From CBDBKL01 sp965116215 (GTDB lineage Bacteria; Bdellovibrionota; Bdellovibrionia; Bdellovibrionales; JAKFYE01), in the NCBI GenBank assembly GCA_965116215.1, contig OZ220494.1, forward strand, positions 744,001 through 808,000: a DNA stretch of 64,000 nucleotides. The letters are read 5' to 3'. Positions 26,360 through 35,808 of the stretch are shown here, one piece after another (the stretch's first letter is position 1; each line of letters opens with the position of its first letter). The position numbers were made by a program, and so were the translations under genes. Below the pieces are notes generated by a model. The model worked only from the letters and a program-made list of their open reading frames with translations, had not been told where the DNA came from and ran no database searches.

Positions 26360-29014
26360 TCAATATACTTCCTGTTTTGAAAGAGAAGCCTGGGCCGCTG
26401 CTAATCGCGCAATAGGAACACGGTAAGGAGAACAACTCACATAGTCTAGACCAACTTTATGGAAAAACTCAACACTTGCTGGATCACCACCATGTTCTCC
26501 GCAAATTCCCAGCTTCAAAGCTTGTTTTTTCTTTCTACCTAGCTCAGAACCCATCTGAATGAGCTGACCCACTCCAGATTGATCCAAGCTGACAAAGGGG
26601 TCTTTATCATAAATACCCTCAATAATATAATCTCGCAAAAATTTCCCTGCATCATCACGAGAAATGCCCAGAGTCGTCTGTGTCAGATCATTTGTTCCAA
26701 AACTAAAAAAGTCAGCCACCTCTGCTATTTCATCTGCTCGCACAGCTGCTCTAGGAAGCTCAATCATAGTCCCAACAAGATATTTAAAACTCTGACCCCT
26801 CTCTTTCTGAACAGTTCTCATATTTTCTTCAATCTGTCCCCGTAACAACTCCAATTCCTTTTTATAACTCACAAGGGGAATCATAATTTCAGGTATTATT
26901 TTTTTTCCACTTCTTATAATCTCACATGCCGCTTCTGCAATAGCTCGAGTCTGCATCATATAAATCTCCGGATATGTGATCGCTAAACGACACCCTCTAT
27001 GACCCAACATAGGATTAAATTCAAATAATTGACTCACTATTGACTTCATTTTTGCTAAAGATAACCCTAAACGATCTGCCAGCTCTTCCATTTCTCTCTC
27101 TGTTTGAGGCAGAAATTCATGAAGTGGAGGATCAAAAAGACGAATCGTAACAGGTAAATCATTCATGACTTCAAAAATTTCAAAAAAATCCTTCCTTTGC
27201 ATGGGCAATAATTCATTAAGAACTTTAACTCTTTCTATCTTTGATTCTGCAATAATCATTTTACGAACAACATCCACACGTTTCGGATCAAAAAACATAT
27301 GTTCCGTACGACAAAGCCCAATTCCCTCTGCTCCAAAATTTTTAGCCACCAATACATCTCGAGAGTTATCTGCATTAGCTCGCACACTTAATCTTTTAAA
27401 TTCATCTGCTAATTGCATAAGACGTTCAAAATAGTTATTCAAATTTGGCTCTACTGTCTTCACCTCCCCATAGAGAACTTCTCCCGTTGTACCATCCAAA
27501 GTAATAATATCACCCTCTCTAATAACATATCCTTTTACCGTAAATTCTTTTTTCCCATATTCCACATGAATATCAGAACAACCCACGACACAGCACTTTC
27601 CCATACCTCGAGCCACAACAGCAGCATGAGATGTCATACCCCCACGAGTTGTAAGAATACCAGAAGCAACAACCATTCCACTAATATCCTCTGGCGAGGT
27701 CTCCATCCGAACAAGAATAATATTTTTATTTTTTTCTTTATAAATTTTTGCCTGCTCATTGCTGAAAACAACCTGTCCTACAGCAGCTCCCGGACTGGCC
27801 GGCAATCCTTTAACTAAAACCGTTTTTTCAACATTTGGATCTAAACACGGATGTAATAATTGGTCCAAAGACGATGGATCAACTCTCATAATAGCCTCTT
27901 CTTTAGTAATTAAACCCTCGTCCAACATATCACAGGCTATTTTAACAGCCGCTTGAGCTGTACGCTGACCACTTCGTGTTTGAAGCATCCATAAACGCCC
28001 TTGCTCAATAGTAAATTCAATATCCTGCATATCTCTATAGTGAGCTTCAAGTTTCTTATAAATATCTATAAGATCACTATAGGATTGAGGGAGTATATCC
28101 TCAAGAGAAGGACTTTTTCCATTCCTCATAATCGGGTGTGGGGTTCGGACACCAGAAACAATATCTTCTCCTTGAGCATTTATAAGAAACTCCCCAAAAA
28201 ATGTTTTCTCTCCAGTAGATGGATCACGTGTAAAAGCCACACCTGTAGCGCAATCCTCTCCCATATTCCCGAAAACCATAGATTGTACATTCACAGCCGT
28301 ACCCCAATCACTGGAAATTCCATGAACTTGCCGGTACATTTTCGCCCTAGGAGTATTCCAACTTTTAAAAACAGCAGAAATAGCTCCCCAAAGTTGTTCC
28401 ATAGGATCTGTTGGAAATTTTATACCCAAAGATCTCAATATCTGTTTTTTAAATTTTCCAACAAGAACTTTCAGCTGATCTGCCGTTAAATCAGAATCTG
28501 ATTTAACATTTTCTGCATCTTTAAAATCTTCCAGTGTCACCCCAAGAAGAGATCCATTCATACCCAAAACAATACTGGAATACATTTGAATAAATCGACG
28601 GTATGTATCCCAAGCAAAAGATTCATTTTTAGTTTTCTCTGCTAGCCCCTCAGAAATGTCTTCATTGAGTCCCAAATTTAAAATAGTATCCATCATTCCC
28701 GGCATACTCACTCTGGCACCAGAGCGCACACTCACCAACAATGGATTTGATGGATCTCCAAATTTTTTTTCTAATATATTCTCCATCTTTTTTAAGGCAT
28801 TTAAAATATCTGTTTTCACGCTCTCAGGTAATTGACAGCCCTCTCTATAATAAAGAGAGCAGATATCCGTTGTAATGGTAAATCCCGGAGGAACAGGTAT
28901 CCCCAGCATCGACATCTCTGCAAGAGAAGCCCCTTTACTACCTAACTCATTCCTCATCTCCTGATGACCTTCAGCTTCTTTAGCCCCAAAAAAATAAACC
29001 GACTTCTTATCCAT
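26360..29014 (-). CDS. ppdK: pyruvate, phosphate dikinase
   Basis: Interconverts pyruvate, ATP and phosphate with PEP, AMP and diphosphate. The 884-aa length is canonical. The N-terminal ATP-grasp domain carries ELGSKGASLAEMS and VSVRSGARVSMPGMMDTIL. The phosphohistidine swivel domain has the catalytic His in GGMTSHAAVVARGMG (about residue 465). The C-terminal PEP/pyruvate TIM barrel ends with the active-site Cys in GICGEHGGDP. It sits 25 bp after glyQS and 49 bp before smc. The glyS-ppdK adjacency is also known in other proteobacteria, from general knowledge. With maeB it can drive malate to PEP. Confidence 0.95.
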   Translation of the reverse strand: MDKKSVYFFGAKEAEGHQEMRNELGSKGASLAEMSMLGIPVPPGFTITTDICSLYYREGCQLPESVKTDILNALKKMENILEKKFGDPSNPLLVSVRSGARVSMPGMMDTILNLGLNEDISEGLAEKTKNESFAWDTYRRFIQMYSSIVLGMNGSLLGVTLEDFKDAENVKSDSDLTADQLKVLVGKFKKQILRSLGIKFPTDPMEQLWGAISAVFKSWNTPRAKMYRQVHGISSDWGTAVNVQSMVFGNMGEDCATGVAFTRDPSTGEKTFFGEFLINAQGEDIVSGVRTPHPIMRNGKSPSLEDILPQSYSDLIDIYKKLEAHYRDMQDIEFTIEQGRLWMLQTRSGQRTAQAAVKIACDMLDEGLITKEEAIMRVDPSSLDQLLHPCLDPNVEKTVLVKGLPASPGAAVGQVVFSNEQAKIYKEKNKNIILVRMETSPEDISGMVVASGILTTRGGMTSHAAVVARGMGKCCVVGCSDIHVEYGKKEFTVKGYVIREGDIITLDGTTGEVLYGEVKTVEPNLNNYFERLMQLADEFKRLSVRANADNSRDVLVAKNFGAEGIGLCRTEHMFFDPKRVDVVRKMIIAESKIERVKVLNELLPMQRKDFFEIFEVMNDLPVTIRLFDPPLHEFLPQTEREMEELADRLGLSLAKMKSIVSQLFEFNPMLGHRGCRLAITYPEIYMMQTRAIAEAACEIIRSGKKIIPEIMIPLVSYKKELELLRGQIEENMRTVQKERGQSFKYLVGTMIELPRAAVRADEIAEVADFFSFGTNDLTQTTLGISRDDAGKFLRDYIIEGIYDKDPFVSLDQSGVGQLIQMGSELGRKKKQALKLGICGEHGGDPASVEFFHKVGLDYVSCSPYRVPIARLAAAQASLSKQEVY

Positions 29015-29039
29015 ATCCTAAACTCATTCTCTCCACAAT

Positions 29040-30380
29040 TTATCCTTTGAACATTTCAAAAGTTTTTAAATGATCGTCTATATAACTTTTTAACCGACTG
29101 ACAGTAATCCGATCTTGCGCCATCGTATCCCTATGTCTTATAGTGACACTTTGATCTTCTAAAGAATCAAAGTCCACAGTGACACAAAAAGGTGTTCCAA
29201 TCTCATCCTGTCTTCTATATCGCTTACCAATACTTCCTGTCTCATCATATTGAACGCTGAAAGATTCTCTCAAATCATCATGAATATTCATTGCCAAGGT
29301 CATCAATTGTGGCTTTTTTGATAATGGTAATACAGCCACTTTGAGAGGAGAAAGATCGGGATGTAGTCCCAAGACCACTCGTCTGTCCTCTTTCTCCTTA
29401 TTTAAAATCTCTACACGATAAGCATCACATAATGCAGCTAAGACAGTTCTATCACAACCTGCCGCTGTTTCGATAACATAGGGAGTAAATCTCTCCTGTG
29501 TGGCACTTTCAAAATATTCTAACTTTTTTCCAGAAAACTTTTGGTGCTGTTTTAAATCAAAGTCTGTTCTATTATGAATTCCTTCAATCTCAAGCCATCC
29601 AATAGGAAATCGATATTGAATATCAAAAGCCAATTTTGCATAATGTGCTTTTTCGTCTGATCCATGTTCATAAAATTTTAAATTCTCAGAACGAAAACCC
29701 AATTTAGAGTAATACGCTTTACGTGCCTCTTTCCACTGTTCCATATATACTTCATCTTCACCTGGTTTAACAAAGTATTGCATCTCCATTTGCTCAAATT
29801 CACGTGTTCTAAAAATAAAATTTCCAGGAGTAATTTCATTTCTAAAACTCTTGCCCACTTGAGCAATTCCAAATGGAATTTTCTTTCGCATAGAGGATTG
29901 CACATTTTCATAGTTAACAAAAATACCTTGAGCTGTTTCAGGGCGCAAATAAACGGTATTTGCAGAATCTTCAACAGCTCCCATAAATGTTTTAAACATT
30001 AAATTAAACTGTCTGGGTTCAGAAAATTCAAGTCCTCCACAGCCTTCACAAGGAGTCTTTGCATCCCTTTCATCTTCTCTAAATCTCAAGTGACACTTCA
30101 AACATTCGACAAGGGGATCTGAAAAACTCTCTAAATGACCCGAGGCCTTCCAAACAACAGGATCCATTAATATAGCAGCGTCTAAGCCCACAATATCATG
30201 TCGACATGTCATTGCTTTCCACCAACATGTCTTTACATTTAATTTCAAGTCTACACCTAACGGTCCATAGTCCCAACACGCATTCAATCCACCATAGATC
30301 TCACTGCTTTGAAAAATAAATCCCCTTTGCTTACAAAGAGAAATAAGTGTTTGTAAATTTTTAAGTCTTTCAATTTTCAT
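29040..30380 (-). CDS. glyQS: glycyl-tRNA synthetase, single-chain (alpha2) type
   Basis: Class II synthetase charging tRNA-Gly. The 446-aa protein is of the dimeric type, not the heterotetrameric GlyQ plus GlyS. Seen: SSEIYGGLNACWDYGPLG near the N-terminus, a Cys4 zinc-like insertion (CLKC and CEGC, about residues 90-115), class II motif 2 around FRNEITPG and FRTREFEQME, and motif 3 within AAGCDRTVLAAL, followed by the anticodon-binding domain. I take the ATG at 30380 as the start: it overlaps the upstream J-like gene by 11 nt and lies behind AAAGGA. Longer upstream extensions are not conserved-looking. Confidence 0.93.
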   Translation of the reverse strand: MKIERLKNLQTLISLCKQRGFIFQSSEIYGGLNACWDYGPLGVDLKLNVKTCWWKAMTCRHDIVGLDAAILMDPVVWKASGHLESFSDPLVECLKCHLRFREDERDAKTPCEGCGGLEFSEPRQFNLMFKTFMGAVEDSANTVYLRPETAQGIFVNYENVQSSMRKKIPFGIAQVGKSFRNEITPGNFIFRTREFEQMEMQYFVKPGEDEVYMEQWKEARKAYYSKLGFRSENLKFYEHGSDEKAHYAKLAFDIQYRFPIGWLEIEGIHNRTDFDLKQHQKFSGKKLEYFESATQERFTPYVIETAAGCDRTVLAALCDAYRVEILNKEKEDRRVVLGLHPDLSPLKVAVLPLSKKPQLMTLAMNIHDDLRESFSVQYDETGSIGKRYRRQDEIGTPFCVTVDFDSLEDQSVTIRHRDTMAQDRITVSRLKSYIDDHLKTFEMFKG

Positions 30381-30774
30381 CCGTTTTTTTCCTTTGATCT
30401 TTAATAGCTTGATAGGCCTGTTGATAAAATGCTCGAGAGCCTTTCTCTGCGGATGTATGTAATCTATTAAAAGCCACTTGAACATCTTCAAAGGAAGCTC
30501 CGGCTGGCACTCCCAGTACTTCATAAGCGTCCCAATGACAATTATTGTAACGAAAGACAAGATTCACATCGCGAACATTTCCCGTTGCAGAAGATTTTGT
30601 GTCACTTAAGATAACATCATTATCAGAGCGTTGCCGTGCTGATGAAGGCTGTGAAAGATGAAGACGTGTTGGTCTTTCTCTCCTCCTCAATGCCATAAAG
30701 TAAATAACAAGCAACGTGACAATCCCTAAATTAAGAAGTATGAACTGTTTTGCCGTCACGAATGCATTATCCAT
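30370..30774 (-). CDS. membrane-anchored J-like protein lacking the HPD motif
   Basis: A 134-aa protein with one N-terminal membrane segment (about residues 9-27), a basic linker, and a C-terminal J-domain-like region. HWDAYEVLGVPAGASFEDVQ resembles the first J helix and its loop, and the last helices end FYQQAYQAIKDQRKK. Where a J domain has HPD, this reads HTS in NRLHTSAEKGS, so stimulation of DnaK is unlikely. It is the first gene of the glyQS-ppdK-smc run and overlaps glyQS by 11 nt. No ribosome site is seen before the ATG. A role as a membrane tether or adaptor is speculation. Confidence 0.75.
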   Translation of the reverse strand: MDNAFVTAKQFILLNLGIVTLLVIYFMALRRRERPTRLHLSQPSSARQRSDNDVILSDTKSSATGNVRDVNLVFRYNNCHWDAYEVLGVPAGASFEDVQVAFNRLHTSAEKGSRAFYQQAYQAIKDQRKKTDEN

Positions 30775-30780
30775 AGAAAG

Positions 30781-30798
30781 TTTCTTGATTTCAAGAAA
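30781..30798. promoter_or_regulatory. 18-bp dyad between the glyQS operon and mrp
   Basis: TTTCTTGA and TCAAGAAA form perfect 8-bp arms around a 2-nt centre. The dyad fills half of the 35-bp space between two divergent start codons (30774 and 30810). It could be a shared operator, or a hairpin in the mrp leader, since its right arm runs into the AAAAGGG ribosome site of mrp. Confidence 0.5.
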
Positions 30799-30809
30799 AG
30801 GGTATCATT

Positions 30810-31622
30810 ATGGAAAATATAAATCACCCTGGACACCAATCTTATCCTATTGATGGGGTGAAAAACATTATTGCTGTCAGCTCAGGAAAGGGTGGTGTGG
30901 GCAAAAGCACAATCACTACGCAATTAGCCACAGCTCTTCAGCAAAAGGGACTGAGCATTGGAGTTTTAGACTGTGATATCTACGGCCCGAGCATCCCTCG
31001 TCTATTTGGAATTTCGAATCAAAAACCCGAGTTCAATGAGTTTCGCAAACTCGAACCTATAAGAAAATATGGAGTGGTAACAATGTCCATGGGTTATCTG
31101 ATAAACGAAGACACAGCTCTTATTTGGCGCGGCCCCATGCTCTTTAAAGCCATTGAACAGTTTTTAAGAGACGTTATGTGGGGTGAATTGGATATATTGC
31201 TTATTGATCTTCCTCCGGGAACTGGTGATGTACAATTAACAATTGCCCAAAAGGTCCCTCTTTCTGGGGCCTTGGTCATTACAACCCCTCAAAATCTTTC
31301 TCTTATTGACGTTCAAAAATCCATTGATATGTTCCAGCGTTTAAATATTTCAATTCTTGGCATTATTGAAAATATGTCTTGTTTTCAATCAGAAGATGGG
31401 AAAATACACCCTCTATTTCCAAAGGGGGACCTGAATAAGTACCTACAAAAAGAAAAAATTAAAAAACTAGCCAGTCTTCCCTTTTCTATAAAAATAGCCC
31501 ATTCTTCAGAATGCGGTATTCCTTTATCCATAACTGAACCCGATAGTCATGAAGTAAAACCTCTTTCAAAAATAGCCTCAGAGATCATAGAAAATGTCTG
31601 TTTAAAAACTAGCCCACAATAA
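30810..31622 (+). CDS. mrp: Mrp/ApbC-type P-loop ATPase, short form
   Basis: ParA-like ATPase of the Mrp/Nbp35 family, normally an Fe-S cluster carrier. The deviant Walker A is SGKGGVGKST (residues 25-34) and DCDIYGPSIPRLFG and DLPPGTGDVQLT are family hallmarks. At 270 aa it lacks the N-terminal MIP18/DUF59 domain of many Mrp proteins. It also lacks the C-terminal CxxC: after ENMSC the sequence is FQSEDGK rather than a CPxC pair, so cluster binding by the classical site is doubtful. Start set by AAAAGGG before the ATG. It is divergent from the glyQS operon and convergent with mltD. Confidence 0.88.
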   Translation: MENINHPGHQSYPIDGVKNIIAVSSGKGGVGKSTITTQLATALQQKGLSIGVLDCDIYGPSIPRLFGISNQKPEFNEFRKLEPIRKYGVVTMSMGYLINEDTALIWRGPMLFKAIEQFLRDVMWGELDILLIDLPPGTGDVQLTIAQKVPLSGALVITTPQNLSLIDVQKSIDMFQRLNISILGIIENMSCFQSEDGKIHPLFPKGDLNKYLQKEKIKKLASLPFSIKIAHSSECGIPLSITEPDSHEVKPLSKIASEIIENVCLKTSPQ

Positions 31623-31679
31623 GACCTCGCCCTCATTTGAACTTTAACACTTTATATCTACAAGAAGGGGATCGGGGGA

Positions 31680-32006
31680 GGACAGAGTTTTTCTTAAGGA
31701 TTTCAAAACGAGTTCTCTGAGGCACAGGGCGTATTCGTGGAGAGATCGTTTATTCTATACTTGACTGCATCGAGCATTATCTAGCCAAGGCTTTTAGGCT
31801 GCGCCACGAGCTGCGGACCCTCAGAGCTGTTTGAGATTTTGGAATCCCTTAAGAATGATTTGCACCATTGAGAGAGAATGGTAGAAAGAGTTTTTCTTAA
31901 GGATTTCAAAACGAGTTTTCTGAGGCGCAGGGCGTATTTCGAAGAAAGACGAGCTGCGGACCTCAGAGTTGTTTGAGCTTTTGGAATCCTTAAGAAAAAC
32001 TCTTTC
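31680..32006 (+). repeat. two long-hairpin repeats between convergent mrp and mltD
   Basis: The first copy spans about 31683-31855, with a weakened right arm. The second, 31884-32006, has 22-bp perfect arms (31884-31905 and 31985-32006), and at 123 bp has lost most of the loop but kept both arms and the CTCTGAGG/CCTCAGAG stem. The arms read AAGGATT/AATCCTT, again a matched variant of the family. A decayed piece with a broken AAGGCTTTTAGGCT continues to about 32105. The rest of the 31623-32111 gap holds no gene. Confidence 0.82.
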
Positions 32007-32111
32007 GTACTTATCCTCTTACAAAGCAAATTTCAAAGAAAAACAAACTTATTCTATCCTTGATTGTATCAAGCTCTACTCAGCCAAGGCTTTTAGGCTG
32101 CAGCATAAACA

Positions 32112-33491
32112 TCAGTCTGGAATAATCAATCTTTGACCAATTAAAATACGGCCTTGATAACGGATATTGTTTACTTTTACCAGCTGAGAGATTGTTGTTT
32201 TATATCTCTTTGCAATATAGATTAACGTATCTCCACGCCGTACAACATGTGTCCTAGACGCTGATGTTGTTGACCGTTGAGGTCTCCTTCTATTCACCTG
32301 TTGAAGAATTTTTCCTGGAATCTTTAATCTCTGACCATAACGAATAAGACTTCGTCTCCCCATATTATTCGCTTGCCTTAAGGCATTAATAGATGTTCCA
32401 AACCTTCGCGCTATACCGTAAAGTGTATCTCCACGCCGCACCCTATATGTTTTAGAACCCCGACTCACTATAAAACGCATTTTTTGAGCATAACTTTTTT
32501 CCAAAGCTGCGTAGGCAATTGGCCCCTTTCCCTTAGGAACACGGATCACCACTTGTCCATTTTTATAATTAGGTGCGTATGTGCCTTTAAATATGGGATT
32601 CAAAGCCTTAAAGTCAGAATACGAAACTCCCAAGTTCCTCGCAAAAACTTTCATATTTACGGGCTTTTTAGAAATAACCTTGTCAAACTCAAATGGGGTT
32701 TGAAATTCAACATAACCAAACCCGTATTTATCAGGGTTCTTAGCTATCAGAGTTGCAGCAATAAATTTAGGTACATAATCTGCTGTTTCTCTAGGAAGTC
32801 GTTTAGACTTTGCTAGTGTCCAAAAATCCCTTGTATGATACTTCATAACAAGATTTTTAATTCTATTCTCCCCTACATTATAAGAAGCAATAGCTAAATA
32901 CCAAGAACCGAACAAATTATATAATCCGCTTAAATATCTAGAAGCAGCAACTGTGGAGTAAATAGGGTCACGTCGTTCATCAACATAGGGATTAATTTTT
33001 AAATCATAACGTCTTCCTGTCCCACGAATAAATTGCCAGTACCCCACAGCTCCAGCACGACTCGTTGCTCGCGAATTAAATCCTGATTCAATAAGAGCTA
33101 TATATAATAAATCCTCTGGTAATTTATGATCTCTCAAAACTTTCTTCATCAAGTTTTCATATCTGGGCATTCTGGAGAGATAACGCTCCATATGCTTTCT
33201 GCCACGATTTTGGAAATAATTGAGCCACTCTTTAACCTTCTCATTATAAGCTGAAGGAATTTTTCCATAAGCTGTATCTACCGAGTCTGACTCCTTAGAA
33301 TTTAATTCCCTAGAGTTTGACTCCTTTGTTAAAGATGACGGCAATTTTTTTGATGCCACTTCGGTCTTTAGTGGCGCATTCTCATCCGTTATTTTGCTCT
33401 GAGGGACTGTATATTTTTGAGAATTATCCCGACCAAGATGAGTACAAGCCATAGAAAAAGGTAATAAAAATAAAATGAACAATAATTTCAT
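32112..33491 (-). CDS. mltD: membrane-bound lytic transglycosylase with LysM domains (MltD type)
   Basis: Cleaves the glycan strand of peptidoglycan in the periplasm, forming 1,6-anhydro ends. The 459-aa precursor has a lipoprotein signal (MKLLFILFLLPFSMAC, lipid Cys16). The SLT domain (about residues 110-240) has the catalytic Glu in ALIESGFNSRA and the signature GAVGYWQFIRGTGR. Two LysM peptidoglycan-binding motifs follow (about 350-395 and 415-459, both with RRGDTL). AAGGAG precedes the ATG by 5 nt. It lies 103 bp downstream of the Slt70-like gene at the end of the Bat operon and may belong to it. Confidence 0.93.
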   Translation of the reverse strand: MKLLFILFLLPFSMACTHLGRDNSQKYTVPQSKITDENAPLKTEVASKKLPSSLTKESNSRELNSKESDSVDTAYGKIPSAYNEKVKEWLNYFQNRGRKHMERYLSRMPRYENLMKKVLRDHKLPEDLLYIALIESGFNSRATSRAGAVGYWQFIRGTGRRYDLKINPYVDERRDPIYSTVAASRYLSGLYNLFGSWYLAIASYNVGENRIKNLVMKYHTRDFWTLAKSKRLPRETADYVPKFIAATLIAKNPDKYGFGYVEFQTPFEFDKVISKKPVNMKVFARNLGVSYSDFKALNPIFKGTYAPNYKNGQVVIRVPKGKGPIAYAALEKSYAQKMRFIVSRGSKTYRVRRGDTLYGIARRFGTSINALRQANNMGRRSLIRYGQRLKIPGKILQQVNRRRPQRSTTSASRTHVVRRGDTLIYIAKRYKTTISQLVKVNNIRYQGRILIGQRLIIPD

Positions 33492-33594
33492 AGATTCTCC
33501 TTACCTTTTCTCATAACAACACAATACCCTAATTAAAAACACAGCCATTCATTTTTGATCGACTTGTATCACCAATATCTTAACACACTTTAAA

Positions 33595-35808
33595 CTATAA
33601 ACTGACCTCTTTATAAGATTGTTCCCATAAAGGAGAATTTTTTTTAATCTGACCAACGTCTAAAAGTTTATATATAAAATAATTTCTTAAAATAGCCTTT
33701 ATATAGAATTGAGTTTCTCCCCAAGGTAATTCATCTATCCATATTTCATTGACTGGAGTAGAATTTTTCTCAGGGTTCAAATCTCTGGCCTTTAACCACC
33801 TCTTTAGACGAGTAGGCCCAGCATTATAAGCGGCCAAAGCCAGGGGAATATGCCCCTTAAATTGCTTTAAAACTTTAGACAAATAATACGTACCAAATTG
33901 AATGTTTACATGGGGATCAAAAAGATCATCAGGTAAAGAGAGCTTCGTAAAGCTCAGATCCTGGGCCACTTCTCGGGCTGTTGGAGGTATCATTTGCATC
34001 AATCCTAAGGCCCCACTCCGACTGACAGCTTCTAATTCAAAAGCACTTTCTTGCTTTATAACACTTATAATTAAATGGGGATCGAGTTCATACTTCTTAG
34101 ATTCCTTTTGGATGATCTCCAAAAACTCAGTAGGAAAGCCCAGCTGATAAAAATCTTTTCTCATCAAATAACGCTTTTTATCCCACGCTTGATTTACAAG
34201 ACGAATAGCCTTGAAATAACCTAGTGCCGCAGCCCACATCCTAGCCATCAAAATTTTTGCGTCTGGATTCTGTAAAATCGGCAATGCTTTTAATTCTAAT
34301 CGTGCCTCTTCGAACCAGCCCGATTCCAGTAAAATAAGTAGACGTCTCCAGCTCTGCCTCTGACTAGTTGTCAACCAAATCTTTTGCGGATTGACCTTAA
34401 TATCTGACTCCGGAAGACTCATCGAACCTTCTAATTCTAATTTGGCTCGCAGTCCATAGTAGGTCAGAGGATATCTTTCATATAATGCCTTACCCACAGC
34501 CCTAGCACGCTCTTTATTTCCTGATTTTTCAAGAGCCCTCCAGAGCCAATACCGTCCCTGTAAATCATAATTTTCAGAGGAATAGGCTAACAGTTTTTCT
34601 AAAAAAGCAATCGACTTATTATGACGACCCTTACGATACTCAATAAGACCTAAACGTAAAAGGGCAGCCAGTTGTTCTTGGCTCCCACCATGTTCTTTCA
34701 CAATCCTCTGAAGCCATTTTGTCCCCTTTTGTATTTCTCCTGAAAAAATATAGGATCTTGCTAAATTATAAATCAACTCTGTCTTTTCCCTCACATTTTC
34801 TAATTTATGTACAGCAGATTGGCCTAATTTACTGGCATCACTATAATAAGACTTTCGAAACAAGCTCCACAACCAACCCTTTAGTGAATCACCTGGAGCT
34901 TTCTTCATAAGATGAACGATTTCTTTTCTAACAACATTAAACTTTTCCTTCGTTCTTAAGCTCATATAGACTTCTAAAATAGTTTTTTCCGCCCAATCTG
35001 CTGTTTGACTTCCTGAAAAGTCATTTAAAATTTCAATACATGTCTTGACAGCCATTATATATTTTTTTTGCTTCAAAGCTATCCTGACTTGATTCTTTAA
35101 CTCCTCTTCAGGAATTTTCATACGATCTTCTTTTTTCTTCCTTTCTGTCTTTTTCTCTTTTCCTCCATTGGCCGTGACAACTGTCTTCAGGAGTCGACGA
35201 ACATCTAACCTTGACTCATAATCCAAACTTTTTCTTAAAAACTGCTCGGCGGCCTCCAACTTTTGAAGAGATAGCAATATCGATCCAACTATTTTGTAGG
35301 CCTCTGCCCTTTGAGATAAAGTACCCCAATTTTCCGAATCTATAAATTTTTCAGCCCATTTCATACTTCCTTTGGGATCTTTCTGTAAATTATAATTCGA
35401 TAAGGCCAAGGTGGCTTCTATATATCTTTTTCTTAGTGCTTTAGAGTAAGGTCCGTGAATAAGCCACTCTTTGTTTTTATTCAACTTGCTAAATAGACGA
35501 ATGAGACTCTTTTCACCTGCCTTTTGTAAATTTAATCTTTTTATCGCACACTGAAATTCCAAATCCAATGCCCAAGGGGCTATAATAGGTGTCTTTCTAG
35601 GAATCCATCGGGCAGCTCTTTGACAAGTCAGCCACTTCCCGTCCATAAAACTCTTTTTTGCTAAAACAAGCTGAGTGGATGGAGGTTTTACATTTCTCTC
35701 AAATGGCCACCTTGTGACTTTAGGAGGAGAGTTAACAGACAACACTAAAGCACGCAAATCTGCATAAGCAGACGGCAGGGAAAATAAAAATACAAAAATA
35801 AAACTCAT
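33595..35808 (-). CDS. slt: soluble lytic transglycosylase with TPR-like superhelix (Slt70 type)
   Basis: Periplasmic peptidoglycan lytic transglycosylase, 737 aa, with a short signal peptide (FVFLFSLPSAYA). A long alpha-helical, TPR-like region (about residues 60-560) precedes the catalytic SLT domain (about 580-710). The catalytic Glu is in VIKQESAFELEA; GALGLMQMIPPTA and LALAAYNAGPTRL are conserved family segments. The start overlaps the preceding small gene by 4 nt (ATGA) with AGAGGT upstream, so the two are coupled. Its place directly after the Bat genes ties that operon to cell-wall turnover. Confidence 0.92.
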   Translation of the reverse strand: MSFIFVFLFSLPSAYADLRALVLSVNSPPKVTRWPFERNVKPPSTQLVLAKKSFMDGKWLTCQRAARWIPRKTPIIAPWALDLEFQCAIKRLNLQKAGEKSLIRLFSKLNKNKEWLIHGPYSKALRKRYIEATLALSNYNLQKDPKGSMKWAEKFIDSENWGTLSQRAEAYKIVGSILLSLQKLEAAEQFLRKSLDYESRLDVRRLLKTVVTANGGKEKKTERKKKEDRMKIPEEELKNQVRIALKQKKYIMAVKTCIEILNDFSGSQTADWAEKTILEVYMSLRTKEKFNVVRKEIVHLMKKAPGDSLKGWLWSLFRKSYYSDASKLGQSAVHKLENVREKTELIYNLARSYIFSGEIQKGTKWLQRIVKEHGGSQEQLAALLRLGLIEYRKGRHNKSIAFLEKLLAYSSENYDLQGRYWLWRALEKSGNKERARAVGKALYERYPLTYYGLRAKLELEGSMSLPESDIKVNPQKIWLTTSQRQSWRRLLILLESGWFEEARLELKALPILQNPDAKILMARMWAAALGYFKAIRLVNQAWDKKRYLMRKDFYQLGFPTEFLEIIQKESKKYELDPHLIISVIKQESAFELEAVSRSGALGLMQMIPPTAREVAQDLSFTKLSLPDDLFDPHVNIQFGTYYLSKVLKQFKGHIPLALAAYNAGPTRLKRWLKARDLNPEKNSTPVNEIWIDELPWGETQFYIKAILRNYFIYKLLDVGQIKKNSPLWEQSYKEVSL

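Noticed and set aside
31781..32029. 82-codon open frame between mrp and mltD
   Set aside because: Translated repeat sequence, with no ribosome site and no family resemblance.
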